Shown: positions 33,874 to 43,269 of the stretch, in pieces | Numbering within the stretch: the stretch's first letter is position 1 | How the letters are laid out: every line of letters starts with the position of its first letter | DNA from: Anaerofilum hominis | GTDB taxonomy: Bacteria > Bacillota > Clostridia > Oscillospirales > Ruminococcaceae | Reading direction: 5' to 3' | NCBI RefSeq assembly: GCF_014287275.1 | Contig: NZ_JACONZ010000003.1 | Coordinates: 378,089-442,088 of the forward strand | Length of the DNA stretch: 64,000 nucleotides | The notes under the pieces: model-generated | The model's input: only the letters and a program-made list of their open reading frames with translations | What the model was told of the DNA's origin: nothing | The model's database searches: none | Made by a program: the position numbers and the translations under genes

Positions 33874-34353
33874 GTCGTCTGCGCGGCAAAGTGCCGCGCT
33901 GCAGGGCGGCGGCCCCTGCGGCGGTTCGGACTTTTCGATTCCATCGCAAGACCTGCCCCCCGCCGCAGCGCCGCCAAAGTGTTTTTCCTGTTTTTCCGTT
34001 CCGCCCGCAAGACCCCGGGGCCCTGCCGCCGGGCTTTTGGCGTGAGCGCGCGGGTCAAAAACGGCGCTGTCCGCGTCAGAGCAGCGCTCGGCCTTGAGAC
34101 GGAGACAGCGAAAAGTGAGAAAACAGGAGAAAGAGCGAGAAAAAAGCCGGGCGGGGGCGATTGGAAATTTTGCTTATCCCCCAGGGGCGGGCCGGGAGAA
34201 AGAATGTCAAAAAAATAACAATTCAGACTTTGCCTTTGTGGGCCGTATCCTTTAAACTAGATAGCAAGCAGAGAGGCCATGGTCCCTCACACACCGCCCG
34301 GCGCCCGTCTTCGAAGCGGGGCCGGCCAGAGAGAAAACGACAAGGAGAGAGAG
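33874..34353 (+). promoter_or_regulatory. Intergenic region with the hflK promoter
   Basis: No gene. TTGCCT (34230-34235), 17 bases, TAAACT (34253-34258) is the likely promoter of hflKC, with a leader of about 90 bases. Confidence 0.55.
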
Positions 34354-35388
34354 ATGGAAACAAGAGACTTTGGCGGCTGGTTCCGCCGCGGCACCGCGGG
34401 GACAGGCGCACCCGGAACAGGGGACGGCGGACGCCCGCAGGATGGGCAGAAAGGCCTGTTCCGGCGGCTGGCCGGACGCGCCGGTCTGGTGCTGCTGGGG
34501 GCGGCGCTGGTGATCGCGGCGCTGAATTCCTTTTACATGATCAACGAGCAGGAAAACGCCGTTGTGGTCACCTTTGGGGTGCCCAGCCCGGTCACTTCCA
34601 GCGGCCTGCATTTCAAGGTGCCCTTTGTGCAGCAGGTGCGCAAGGTGGATATGACCATCCACGGTTTCCCCATCGGGTATGACGCCGCCACCAAAGAGCC
34701 CATCCCCGACGAAAGCCTGATGATCACCTCGGACTACAACTTCGTCAACGTGGATTTCTTTGTGGAGTACCGGGTGACCGACCCGGTAAAGTACCTCTTT
34801 TCCAGCCAGGACCCGGAGTTCATTCTCAAGACGCTGGCGCAGAGCTATATCCGGGACACCATCGGCATCTACCCGGTGGACGACGTCATCACCACCGGCA
34901 AGAACCAGATCCAGGGCGAGATCAAGGACAAGATCATGTCCCGCCTGGAAAGGGAAGATATCGGTTTGCAGCTGGTGAATATCACGATCCAGGACGCGGA
35001 GCCGCCCACGGCGGAGGTGCTCACTGCATTTAAAGAGGTGGAGACCGCAAAGCAGAGCGCGGACACCGCGGTCAACAATGCCAACAAGTACCGCTCAGAG
35101 AAGATCCCGGCCGCCGAGGCGCAGGCCGACCAGATCCTGCAGAACGCGCAGGCCCAAAAGGAGGCCCGCATCAATGAAGCCGCCGGCCAGGTGGCCCGCT
35201 TCAACTCGATGTATCAGGAGTATGCCCGTTACCCGCTGATCACCAAGCAGCGCATGTATTATGAGACCATGGAGGAAGTTCTGCCCGGGCTGCGGGTCAT
35301 CATCCAGGACGGCAGCGGCAATACCCTGAACATTTTGGGCGAGGCGGGAGTGCCGCAGGCCCAGCCGGCAGAGGAGGAGAAACAATGA
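34354..35388 (+). CDS. hflK: SPFH-domain membrane protease modulator HflK
   Basis: 344 residues. A Gly/Arg-rich N-terminus is followed by one membrane helix (GLVLLGAALVIAALN) and an SPFH/band-7 domain (MINEQENAVVVTFGVPSPVT, then GLHFKVPFVQQV). A long Ala/Glu-rich coiled coil follows (KIPAAEAQADQILQNAQAQK). HflK and HflC form a membrane ring that modulates FtsH in E. coli. The ATG at 34354 follows AAGGAGAGAG. It overlaps hflC by four bases. Confidence 0.87.
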   Translation: METRDFGGWFRRGTAGTGAPGTGDGGRPQDGQKGLFRRLAGRAGLVLLGAALVIAALNSFYMINEQENAVVVTFGVPSPVTSSGLHFKVPFVQQVRKVDMTIHGFPIGYDAATKEPIPDESLMITSDYNFVNVDFFVEYRVTDPVKYLFSSQDPEFILKTLAQSYIRDTIGIYPVDDVITTGKNQIQGEIKDKIMSRLEREDIGLQLVNITIQDAEPPTAEVLTAFKEVETAKQSADTAVNNANKYRSEKIPAAEAQADQILQNAQAQKEARINEAAGQVARFNSMYQEYARYPLITKQRMYYETMEEVLPGLRVIIQDGSGNTLNILGEAGVPQAQPAEEEKQ

Positions 35389-36263
35389 AGCGCTCAAAGA
35401 AGATCGGGGTGACCCTGGCGGCGGTGCTGGTGCTGATCGTGATGGCGCTGAGCAGCGCCTGCGTGGTGACCCAGCAGAACGAGTACACGGTGGTGCGGCA
35501 GTTTGGCGAGGTGGTGGATATCCGCGGCACGGCGGGCGTCAGCCTGAAGATCCCCCTTATCCAGACCGCCAGCACCCTGCCCAACACGGTATTGCTGTAC
35601 GATCTGCCCATTTCCGACGTGATCACCCAGGACAAAAAGACCATGGTGGCCGACAGCTTTGTGCTGTGGAAGATCGAGGACCCGAAGCTGTTTATCCAGA
35701 CCCTGAACGGCAGCATCTCCAACGCGGAGAGCCGCCTTTCCACCATCGTTTACAACAGCATGAAGAACATCATCAGCTCGCGCACCCAGAGCGACGTCAT
35801 CAGCGGGCGGGACGGCGAACTGGCCGCGGACATCCGCGACGGGGTGGGGGACACCCTGTCCCAGTACGGCATCCAGCTGATCGCGGTGGAGACCAAGCAC
35901 CTGGACCTGCCGGACGACAATAAAGAGGCGGTGTACCAGCGGATGATCTCGGAGCGGAACAATATCGCCGCCAGCTACACCGCCCAGGGCGAGAGCGACG
36001 CGCAGAAGATCCGCAGCGAGACCGACCGCGAGGTACAGGTGATGCTCAGCGAGGCCGAGGCCCAGGCCGAGATGCTGATCGCAGAGGGCGAGGCCGAGTA
36101 TATGAATATTCTCTCGGACGCCTATTCCGACCCGGCAAAAGCGGACTTTTACAGCTTTGTGCGGGCGCTGGACGCGGCCAAAGCAAGCCTGTCCGGGGGT
36201 GGGGACACCCTGTTCCTCTCAAAGGATTCGCCGCTGGCGCAGATCTTTTACAGCGGGCAGTAA
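35385..36263 (+). CDS. hflC: SPFH-domain membrane protease modulator HflC
   Basis: 292 residues. An N-terminal membrane helix (LAAVLVLIVMALSSACVV), an SPFH domain (QNEYTVVRQFGEVVDIRGTA, LKIPLIQTASTLP), the HflC segment RTQSDVISGRDGELAADIRD, then a coiled coil rich in Glu and Ala. It forms the hetero-oligomer with HflK. The start overlaps the hflK stop (ATGA), the usual arrangement. Confidence 0.88.
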   Translation: MKRSKKIGVTLAAVLVLIVMALSSACVVTQQNEYTVVRQFGEVVDIRGTAGVSLKIPLIQTASTLPNTVLLYDLPISDVITQDKKTMVADSFVLWKIEDPKLFIQTLNGSISNAESRLSTIVYNSMKNIISSRTQSDVISGRDGELAADIRDGVGDTLSQYGIQLIAVETKHLDLPDDNKEAVYQRMISERNNIAASYTAQGESDAQKIRSETDREVQVMLSEAEAQAEMLIAEGEAEYMNILSDAYSDPAKADFYSFVRALDAAKASLSGGGDTLFLSKDSPLAQIFYSGQ

Positions 36264-36979
36264 GTCGCAGGGAGGGCGCCCGCCGGAAAACCGGGGCGCG
36301 CTGCACTGCCGCAGCGGCGGCTTCGGGCGGAGCGGCCCGGCGCTTTGAACGCCTTTGCCGTCTATGCGCGGGCGCGGGCGCGGCAGGCAGCCCGGCCGGC
36401 CGAAAGCGGTCTGCAGAAATGCGGCGGGCAGCCGCGCGGCAGAAAACAAACCGCTTTTTTGCCGTCAGCGGCGGACGGGGCATCTTCGGCCCCGCAGGCC
36501 CGCACAGACGGTCCCGGCAGGCGCCAGGGACGCATCTTATCACCCATTTTGACAGGCGAACGATAAAAGCCGCCCTTCTTTCAGGAAGGGCGGCTTTTTG
36601 ACTGGTTCTGGGGCTGTTGGCTCTGCCGGCAAAGGGGAACTGCGCAAAAAATCTTTGATTGGCGCCGGGGCCGTTGGCAGAACTGTTTCAAAAGAGGGAC
36701 GGCGTCTGTCCGATGTCCGGACGGCGGCTGCGCGTTCGGCGCCAGCGGCGGGCGGGGGGGGCAGAAGCAGCCCCGGCGCAGGCCGGGACGTCTGCAGCCG
36801 GCAGCGTTGAGAGGGACGGCGCGGGCCTCCGGCCCGGCCGGTGGCCGGGGCTTTGGCTGCGCAGGCAGCGCGCAGTCCGATGTCCGGGCGGCCGCAGACC
36901 GCGCTCCCCCCGGCCGGCAGGGATGCGGCGGCGCCGCAAAGCGGCTCAGGAGGCGGGAGAATGGGGCGGCCGCTGCTGC
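36264..36979. other. Intergenic region between hflC and the aldo/keto reductase
   Basis: About 715 bases without a supported gene, apart from the terminator at 36565-36599. The right half is very GC-rich and featureless to me. Confidence 0.5.
36565..36599 (+). terminator. Terminator after hflC
   Basis: AAAAGCCGCCCTTC and GAAGGGCGGCTTTT form a perfect 14-bp stem with loop TTTCAG and T run. It may act in both directions. Confidence 0.8.
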
Positions 36980-38137
36980 TCAGCGGGCAGCGCTTTCAAA
37001 CAGCGCCGCCGCCTTTTGCATCCGCTCTGCCACCTGCACGCCGAAAGGACAGCGGCTCTCGCAGGCCCTGCAGCCGATGCAGGCGGAGGCTTTGGCTTCC
37101 AGCTGGCCGTAATGGGCCGGTACGGTGGCCGGCACGTCGTCGTGCAGCACTGCCAGGTCGTAGAGCTTGTTCACCATGGCGATATCGATGCCCGCGGGGC
37201 AGGGCGCACAGTGGCCGCAATAGGTACACTGGCCCGCGGCATAGGCGTGCCGGGGCGCTTTTGCCAGCGCTGTGGCGTAGTCTTTTTCCTCCTCGCCCGC
37301 CGTCTCATAAGCGACCGCGGCGCGCACATGCTCGGGGGTGTCGAAGCCCGCCATCACGCTGGCCACCGCCGGGCGGGTGAGGGCGTAGTGCAGGCACTGC
37401 ACCGGCGTCAGGGCTATGCCGAAAGGAGAAGCGGAGGCGTCGAACAGCCGGCCGCCCGCATACCCTTTCATCACCGTGATGCCGACCCCTCTGCGCTCGC
37501 AGATGCGGTAAAGCTCCTCGCGCTCAGGGGCGATGCGGTGCAGCCCCTCGTCATATTCTTCGGCAAAATACGCGTTCATGTCCTCGCTGCCCGGCAGCAG
37601 GTCGAAAGCCGGGTTGACGCTGAACAGCAGCATCTCGATCTCGCCGCACAGCGCCGCTTTGCGGGCCACATGGGGATTGTGGGTGCTCATGCCGATATGG
37701 CGGACGGCGCCGCTCTGTTTGAGCGAGCGCATGTACTCGATGAATTCGCCGTTCATGATCTGGTCGAACTCCGCCTCGGCGTCCACAAAGTGGATCATGC
37801 CCAGATCCACATAGTCGGTGCCCAGCCGGGACAACAGGTCCTCAAAGGCGGGTTTTGCCTTTGTCAGATCGCGGGTGCGCACGTACTGGCCGTTCTGCCA
37901 GGTGGAACCCACATGCCCCTGGATGATCCAGCGGTCCCGGCGGCCGCGGATGGCCGCCCCGATGTTGGAGCGCACGTTCGGCTCGGCCATCCAGCAGTCG
38001 AGGATGTTGATCCCCGCAGCTTCGCAGGCGTCGATCACCTCTTTGACCTCCTGCGCGTTGTGGCGCTCCAGCCACTCTGCCCCAAGGCCGATCTCGCTGA
38101 CCTGCAGGCCGGTATTTCCCAGTGCCCTGTACCTCAT
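36980..38137 (-). CDS. Aldo/keto reductase with C-terminal ferredoxin domain
   Basis: 385 residues. The N-terminal barrel has YRALGNTGLQVSEIGLGAEW, INILDCWMAE and IHFVDAEAEFD. The C-terminal part carries two cysteine sets, CTYCGHCAPCP and CIGCRACESRCP, for 4Fe-4S clusters. This is the Fe-S aldo/keto reductase type common in anaerobes; it probably exchanges electrons with ferredoxin rather than NADPH alone. The substrate is unknown. The ATG at 38137 is preceded by GAAAGGAAAGGCG. Confidence 0.87.
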   Translation of the reverse strand: MRYRALGNTGLQVSEIGLGAEWLERHNAQEVKEVIDACEAAGINILDCWMAEPNVRSNIGAAIRGRRDRWIIQGHVGSTWQNGQYVRTRDLTKAKPAFEDLLSRLGTDYVDLGMIHFVDAEAEFDQIMNGEFIEYMRSLKQSGAVRHIGMSTHNPHVARKAALCGEIEMLLFSVNPAFDLLPGSEDMNAYFAEEYDEGLHRIAPEREELYRICERRGVGITVMKGYAGGRLFDASASPFGIALTPVQCLHYALTRPAVASVMAGFDTPEHVRAAVAYETAGEEEKDYATALAKAPRHAYAAGQCTYCGHCAPCPAGIDIAMVNKLYDLAVLHDDVPATVPAHYGQLEAKASACIGCRACESRCPFGVQVAERMQKAAALFESAAR

Positions 38138-38228
38138 GTTTTCGCCTTTCCTTTCTTTCGCGGACCCTGTATATTGGACGCCGGCCGCGGCCGGCGCGCT
38201 TGCTGAAAAGAGCCTTTTGCGGCCGGGT

Positions 38229-38954
38229 TCAGGGCTGGACCGACACCAGCAGGTCTTTGACCGCCTCGCCGGCCAGCAGCAGCCCCGCTGCGCCCGGCAC
38301 CCAGCTGACGCTGCCCGGCACGGCCCGGCGGCCCGGGGCGGGCGCTTCGCCCGCCGTTTCGGCCGGCGCGCAGGGGGGGTCCTGCGAATAGACCACCTTT
38401 ACCCCGGTGACGCCGCGGGCTTTCAGCTCCCGCCGCATCACGCGGGCCAGCGGACAAACGCTGGTCTTTGAGAGGTCTGCGACCTCAAAGCGGGAGGGGT
38501 CCAGCTTGTTGCCGCAGCCCATGGCGCTGATCACCGGCACCCCGGCCCCGCGCGCGCGCTGGATGAGCAAGATCTTGGCCGAGACGGTGTCCACTGCGTC
38601 GATGATATAGTCGTAACCCTCCAGGGGAAACTGGGCGGCGTTGTCCTCGCCGTAAAAGACGATATGCGGCTCGACCCGGCAGAGCGGGTTGATGTCCCGG
38701 ATGCGGTCGGCCATGACCTTGGCTTTGGGCAGGCCCAGCGTACTGTGCAGCGCCACGATCTGCCGGTTGATGTTGGAGACGCTCACCGTGTCCGCGTCGA
38801 AGAGGGCGATGCGCCCCACCCCCGCGCGGGCAATCGCCTCGGCCGCATGGCCGCCCACCCCGCCGATGCCGAACACCGCCACCGACGCGCGGGCCAGCCG
38901 CTCCTGCGCCTGTTCGCCCAGCAGCAGCGCCGAACGCGCGAATTCTTCCCTCAT
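38229..38954 (-). CDS. tcdA: tRNA threonylcarbamoyladenosine dehydratase
   Basis: 241 residues of the ThiF/E1 fold. It begins MREEFARSALLLGEQAQERL, then VAVFGIGGVGGHAAEAIARA (nucleotide loop), LFDADTVSVSNINRQ, DAVDTVSAKILLIQ and MGCGNKLDPSRFEV, all TcdA features. It cyclises t6A37 of tRNA to ct6A with ATP. The start is ATG at 38954 behind TTTGGAGGG; the frame extends to a TTG at 38969 that would overlap this site. It lies 92 bases upstream of the aldo/keto reductase on the same strand. Confidence 0.9.
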   Translation of the reverse strand: MREEFARSALLLGEQAQERLARASVAVFGIGGVGGHAAEAIARAGVGRIALFDADTVSVSNINRQIVALHSTLGLPKAKVMADRIRDINPLCRVEPHIVFYGEDNAAQFPLEGYDYIIDAVDTVSAKILLIQRARGAGVPVISAMGCGNKLDPSRFEVADLSKTSVCPLARVMRRELKARGVTGVKVVYSQDPPCAPAETAGEAPAPGRRAVPGSVSWVPGAAGLLLAGEAVKDLLVSVQP

Positions 38955-39353
38955 GCCGTTTCCCTCCAAAGCCTTCTGTCAAGATTATAGGCGGCGGCGC
39001 GGGCAGCGTCAAGTGCCCTGCGGCACGGCGCAGGGCGGCGGGCCGCGGAGGCAAAAACGGAGCGGGAGAGGGCGTGCACCCCGCCGTCCGGCCGCGCCCG
39101 CGGCGGAGGGAAAAAGCGGGGGCGCTTTGGCCCGCGCTGCCGCCTGAAAGACGCATGAGCCGGCGCGGCGCGGACCGATCGGACAGATCTCCTTTTGCGG
39201 CGGACCGGCGGGCTGAGGGGCGCGGAGGAGGGAACACTGCGCCGGGGGTGCGCTGGGGAGCCGGATGGTGTATAATAACAAAAAAGGCCGCGGCCGCGCG
39301 GCCAAAGACGCCGGGGGACGAAAGACCGGGAAGATCACGCCACACAGGGGGAA

Positions 39354-40217
39354 ATGATGATGGAGAGACCGAGCCTTGCCCTGACCCATGCAGGCCATTT
39401 TCACGCCGACGATGTGTTCAGCGCCGCGCTGCTGCTGGAGGTCTGGCCCGGGCTGGAGATCCGCCGGGCCTATGAAGTGCCCGAGGGATTTGAGGGACTG
39501 GCTTTCGACGTGGGGGGCGGCGCTTTCGACCACCACGGGCCGGAGCGCAAACTGCGGGAGAACGGCATGCCCTACGCCGCTTTCGGCCTGCTGTGGAAAG
39601 AGCTGGGGGAACAGCTGGTGGGGGCCGAACAGGCGAAATGGCTGGACGAACATTTCATCCAGCCGCTGGACAGGGACGACAACACCGGCTGCGGCGACTC
39701 GCTGGCAGACGCCATCGGCGGCTTTAACCCGGTTTGGGACAGCGACGCGGATGCGGATGCCTGTTTCTGGCGCGCCGAGGCCTTTGCCGCCCAGGTGCTG
39801 AAAAACCGGCTGGAGGGCGCCCGGGCCGTCAACCGGGCAAAAGCGCTGGTGGAAAAAGCCCTTGCCCGGATGAAAGACCAGGTGGTGGTGCTGCCCCGCT
39901 TTGCCCCCTGGAAGAATACCCTCAAGAGCTCGGATGCGGAGCTGGTGGTCTACCCCTCGCAGCGGGGAGGCTTCAGCGCCCAGGGGGTGCCGATCCCGGA
40001 CGATCCCAAGCACCGGCTGAAATGCCGTTTTCCCGAGAGCTGGGCGGGGCTGCGCGCCCCGCAGCTGGAACGGGTATCCGGCATCCGCGGGCTGCGCTTT
40101 TGCCACGCCAGCGGGTTTCTTGTGAGCGCCAATACGCTGGAATCGGCCCTGGCGGCCTGCCGCGCCGCCCGTGCCGAGGCGCAGGAAAAGCAGCGCGCTG
40201 GGGAGACCGGGGCCTGA
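39354..40217 (+). CDS. MYG1 family (UPF0160) metal-dependent hydrolase
   Basis: 287 residues. The metal motifs are typical: LTHAGHFHADDVFSAALL, AFDVGGGAFDHHGPE and LDRDDNTGCGDSLADAIGGF. The conserved end PESWAGLRAPQLERVSGI is also present. MYG1 proteins belong to the DHH-like group; eukaryotic members are RNA exonucleases, while bacterial roles are unproven. Three ATGs (39354, 39357, 39360) follow AGGGGGAA; the third has the best spacing. TGTATAAT near 39268-39275 is a possible -10 box. Confidence 0.87.
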   Translation: MMMERPSLALTHAGHFHADDVFSAALLLEVWPGLEIRRAYEVPEGFEGLAFDVGGGAFDHHGPERKLRENGMPYAAFGLLWKELGEQLVGAEQAKWLDEHFIQPLDRDDNTGCGDSLADAIGGFNPVWDSDADADACFWRAEAFAAQVLKNRLEGARAVNRAKALVEKALARMKDQVVVLPRFAPWKNTLKSSDAELVVYPSQRGGFSAQGVPIPDDPKHRLKCRFPESWAGLRAPQLERVSGIRGLRFCHASGFLVSANTLESALAACRAARAEAQEKQRAGETGA

Positions 40218-40583
40218 GCGGGCCCGCGCAGAGCCGTTTTGCCGGGGAGAGGGCCTTTTACAGAAGTCCGGGCCAGCCGGGCCGGGCCGCCCGCCCAGTC
40301 GGCTTTGGCGGAGAGCACCCTCCTTTGCAGGGAACCGGGCCTGCCGGAGGCGGGACCGTCTTTTGCCCTTGCCCATCTTTTGGTTTTTGCCGGGCCGCTT
40401 TTTGAAGCCGTGCCGGCAGCCCGCCCGCGGGGGCGCGGCAGGCCCGGGCCGGGACAGCGGCGGCAGGGACGCGAAAAAATTTTTTTCCGCGCGCAAAAAG
40501 CTGGTGGATAACCCGGATGCCGGGGCATAATGAAAGCAGAAGACGGCAGGGCGCTGCCCCAAAAAGAAACGGAGGGCTATAAG

Positions 40584-40844
40584 ATGCCGGATGCGGTAAA
40601 GATGCACAACATTGACGTGGCCGAATTCACCGAGATCATCAACAGCTGTCAGGGGGACGTATATATGGTGACCCCGGACGGGGACCGCTTGAACCTGAAG
40701 AGCAAATTGTGCCAGCTCATCGGTTTCACCCGCCTGATCGAGGGCGGCACCCTGGCCGAGGCAGAGCTGGTCTGCGAGGACCCGGCGGATGAGAGCAAGC
40801 TGTTCCGCTTCAACCTCTACGGCAAGGACAAAAAAGAGAAGTGA
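40584..40844 (+). CDS. Small conserved protein of unknown function
   Basis: 86 residues starting MPDAVKMHNIDVAEFTEIIN at an ATG behind ACGGAGGGC. The pattern CQGDVYMVTPDGDRLNLKSK followed by LCQLIGFTRLIEGG resembles a short conserved Clostridia protein that older annotations wrongly called a polyA polymerase; I recall the family but not a proven role. The order of strands and helices resembles HPr-like folds, without a phospho-His motif. It is monocistronic, with a terminator 30 bases later. Confidence 0.75.
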   Translation: MPDAVKMHNIDVAEFTEIINSCQGDVYMVTPDGDRLNLKSKLCQLIGFTRLIEGGTLAEAELVCEDPADESKLFRFNLYGKDKKEK

Positions 40845-40877
40845 CCCCCGGCCCGCGCGGCGGGCAAAGCGCAGATC

Positions 40878-40909
40878 AAAGGGCGGCCGCCCGGCGGCGG
40901 CCCTTTTTT
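40878..40909 (+). terminator. Terminator after the small conserved gene
   Basis: AAAGGGCGGCCGCC pairs imperfectly with GGCGGCCCTTT, followed by six T residues. Confidence 0.75.
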
Positions 40910-41261
40910 GTATGCGATCTGCCGCGCGATGGAGCGGCGGGGGGGTCTGGGCCGGGCGGGGCGTGGGGGGAGAGAAAACGGTTTGACTGCGGCGTTTTTT
41001 ATTGCTCTGCGATCAAAAGAAATCTATCCTGATGGCTCTGCCCTCGCCACCTGCGCGGCGGCCGGGCGGATGGATGGAAACCCGTGCCCGAGGAGGGGAG
41101 GCGGGCCTTGCTGTATTCCTGAACGAAATATTGAGGCGCGGCCGCGATGCGGCCGTTTTTTTGTTTGCACGCCCGGCGGGGTGCAGGGACGCGCTCCGGG
41201 AGCGGGGGGGAGGGAGCGCACAGCCATTGTGAGGGCGGGTCCCAAAATAAAAACACCGGAA
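40910..41261 (+). other. Intergenic region with an unassigned terminator hairpin
   Basis: No gene. CGGCCGC-GAT-GCGGCCG (41139-41155) followed by seven T residues is a good terminator, but no gene stops upstream of it. It could end a small RNA or act as a second stop for the 40584 gene. Confidence 0.5.
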
Positions 41262-41293
41262 TAGTTGCACACACAACTAATTTGCGCTAGAAT
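41262..41293 (+). promoter_or_regulatory. MATE-marR promoter with MarR-type operator
   Basis: TTGCAC (41265-41270), 17 bases, TAGAAT (41288-41293). The inverted repeat TAGTTG-CACACA-CAACTA (41262-41279) covers the -35 and has the look of a MarR operator. This predicts autorepression by the regulator encoded at 42754. Confidence 0.75.
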
Positions 41294-41365
41294 GGAGGGG
41301 AAAAGTACGGAGCACCCACCCGGCGCGCGGGACGCGCGGGGCGGGGAAAAGAAAGGAAGAAACGA

Positions 41366-42757
41366 ATGGACGCAGCGGAACGTCAGGACGCAAAGTACAA
41401 ACAGATGATCGAGACCCCCATCCCCAAGCTGGTCTGCACGCTGGCCGTGCCCACCATCATCAGTATGCTGGTCACCTCCATCTACAACATGGCCGACACC
41501 TTTTTTGTCGGCAAGATCGGCACCTCGGCCACCGGCGCGGTGGGCGTGGTCTTTTCGCTGATGGCGATCTTTCAGGCCGTGGGCTTTACCATCGGCATCG
41601 GCAGCGGCAACCTGGTGTCGCGGCTGCTGGGCAGCCGCAGGCGGGACGAGGCGGAGCATGTCGCCTGCACCGGCTTTTACACCGCCTTTGCGGCGGGCGT
41701 GGTGCTGATGGTGCTGGGCCTGATCTTTATCGATCCGCTGATGCGGGTGCTGGGCGCCACCGAGACCATCCTGCCCTATGCCCGCGCCTATGCGCGCTAT
41801 ATCCTGCTTGGCGCGCCGTTCATCACCAGTTCGTTCGTGCTGAACAACCTGCTGCGCTTTCAGGGCAGCGCCATGTACGCCATGGTGGGCATTACTGCCG
41901 GCGGCGTGCTGAATATCGCGCTGGACCCGATTTTCATCTTCGGGTTCGGGCTGGAGACCGCGGGCGCGGCGATCGCTACCGTGCTCAGCCAGATCGTCAG
42001 CTTTTCCATTCTGCTGTTTCAGTGCTGGCGCGGGGGAAATATCCGCATGGACCCCAGGAAAGTGCGGCTCAAATGGGAGATCTATCACGAGGTGCTGCGC
42101 GGCGGCCTGCCCTCTTTTTACCGGCAGGTGCTGGCCAGCATCGCCACCATCTGCCTTAACCTGGCGGCGGGGCCGTTCGGCGACGCGGCCATTGCGGCCA
42201 TGTCCATCGTCTCCCGCGTGATGATGTTTGCCCAGTCGGCCCTGATCGGCTTTGGACAGGGGTTTCAGCCGGTGTGCGGCTTCAACTATGGGGCGGGCCG
42301 GTACGACCGGGTGCGCAAGGCGTTCTGGTTCTGTGTCAAGGTGGCCAGCGTGGGCCTGCTGCTGATCGCGGTAGCGGGCGAGTGCTTTGCGCCGCAGGTC
42401 ATCGGCCTGTTCCGCAAGGGGGATCTTGCGGTCACTGAGATCGGCACGCTGGCCCTGCGGCTGCAGTGCATCTTCTTCCCGCTGATGGGCTGGACCATCT
42501 GTCTGAACATGCTGCAGCAGAATATCGGCAAAAGCAAGGCGGCCTCGATCTTGTCCTCGGCCCGGCAGGGGCTGTTCTTTTTGCCGCTGATCCTGACGCT
42601 GCCCCGCTTTTTCGGGGTGCTGGGCGTACAGCTCAGCCAGCCGTTCAGCGACCTGTGTACCTTTGTGCTGTCGGTGCCCATGGGGATCGCGCTGCTGCGG
42701 GAGCTGCGGGAAAAAGACCTGCTGAGCCGTGCGCAGCAGAGAAAGGACGAGGGATGA
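41366..42757 (+). CDS. MATE family efflux transporter
   Basis: 463 residues with twelve membrane segments. MATE repeats are clear: LAVPTIISMLVTSIYNMADT and GLPSFYRQVLASIATICLNL, with GFGQGFQPVCGFNYGAGRYD. It is of the DinF/NorM-like Firmicute type with an N-terminal cytoplasmic tail. It probably exports a drug or metabolite sensed by the MarR protein encoded at its end; the two genes overlap by four bases. It is only distantly related to the MATE protein at 22366. Confidence 0.9.
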   Translation: MDAAERQDAKYKQMIETPIPKLVCTLAVPTIISMLVTSIYNMADTFFVGKIGTSATGAVGVVFSLMAIFQAVGFTIGIGSGNLVSRLLGSRRRDEAEHVACTGFYTAFAAGVVLMVLGLIFIDPLMRVLGATETILPYARAYARYILLGAPFITSSFVLNNLLRFQGSAMYAMVGITAGGVLNIALDPIFIFGFGLETAGAAIATVLSQIVSFSILLFQCWRGGNIRMDPRKVRLKWEIYHEVLRGGLPSFYRQVLASIATICLNLAAGPFGDAAIAAMSIVSRVMMFAQSALIGFGQGFQPVCGFNYGAGRYDRVRKAFWFCVKVASVGLLLIAVAGECFAPQVIGLFRKGDLAVTEIGTLALRLQCIFFPLMGWTICLNMLQQNIGKSKAASILSSARQGLFFLPLILTLPRFFGVLGVQLSQPFSDLCTFVLSVPMGIALLRELREKDLLSRAQQRKDEG

Positions 42758-43200
42758 CCGAGCAGTTTTACGCAAACCGGTACGCCTCCATCCTCTACCG
42801 CTACAGCCAGCGGTTTCTGGCCCGGGCTTTGCGGGAGGAGGCCCTGCCGCTGGAGCCGGCCCAGCTGCCGGTGTTTTTGCGCGCGGCGCACCGGCCGGAC
42901 ATCGCGCAGGAGGACATCGCCGCGGTCACCGGGCTGGACAAGGGCACGGTGGCCCGCACCGCAGCGGCGCTGGAAGCCCAGGGCCTGCTGCAGCGGCGGC
43001 CGGACCCCGCCGACCGCCGCGTCAACCGCGTCTCGCTGGCCCCCGAGGGGCAGGCGCTGCTGCCGCGGGTGGAAGCGGTGATCGGCCGCCTGCACGATGT
43101 GATCTACAAGGGCCTGACGCGCGAAGAGCAGGACGCGGCCTGCCGCCTGCTGGTGCAGATGTGCGATAACCTGAGAGGCTCGCTGGCCGGGCCGAGATAG
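42754..43200 (+). CDS. MarR family regulator
   Basis: 148 residues. A winged helix-turn-helix is visible: DIAQEDIAAVTGLDKGTVAR then TAAALEAQGLLQRRPDPADR followed by RVNRVSLAPEG, the MarR wing. It overlaps the transporter stop (ATGA at 42754). Typical MarR proteins repress the efflux operon they belong to, and a matching palindrome lies at the operon promoter. Confidence 0.9.
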   Translation: MTEQFYANRYASILYRYSQRFLARALREEALPLEPAQLPVFLRAAHRPDIAQEDIAAVTGLDKGTVARTAAALEAQGLLQRRPDPADRRVNRVSLAPEGQALLPRVEAVIGRLHDVIYKGLTREEQDAACRLLVQMCDNLRGSLAGPR

Positions 43201-43269
43201 CGCGGCCGGGGGTCTCGGCGCGCCTTTGGCCCAGCCCTGCGGCAAAAGATGCTGTGCGGGGCTGAGGGC

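Noticed and set aside
34288..34310. Sequence resembling the 16S rRNA end (ACACACCGCCCG)
   Set aside because: The surrounding bases do not fit 16S rRNA, and the match is short. It is a coincidence in the leader before hflK.
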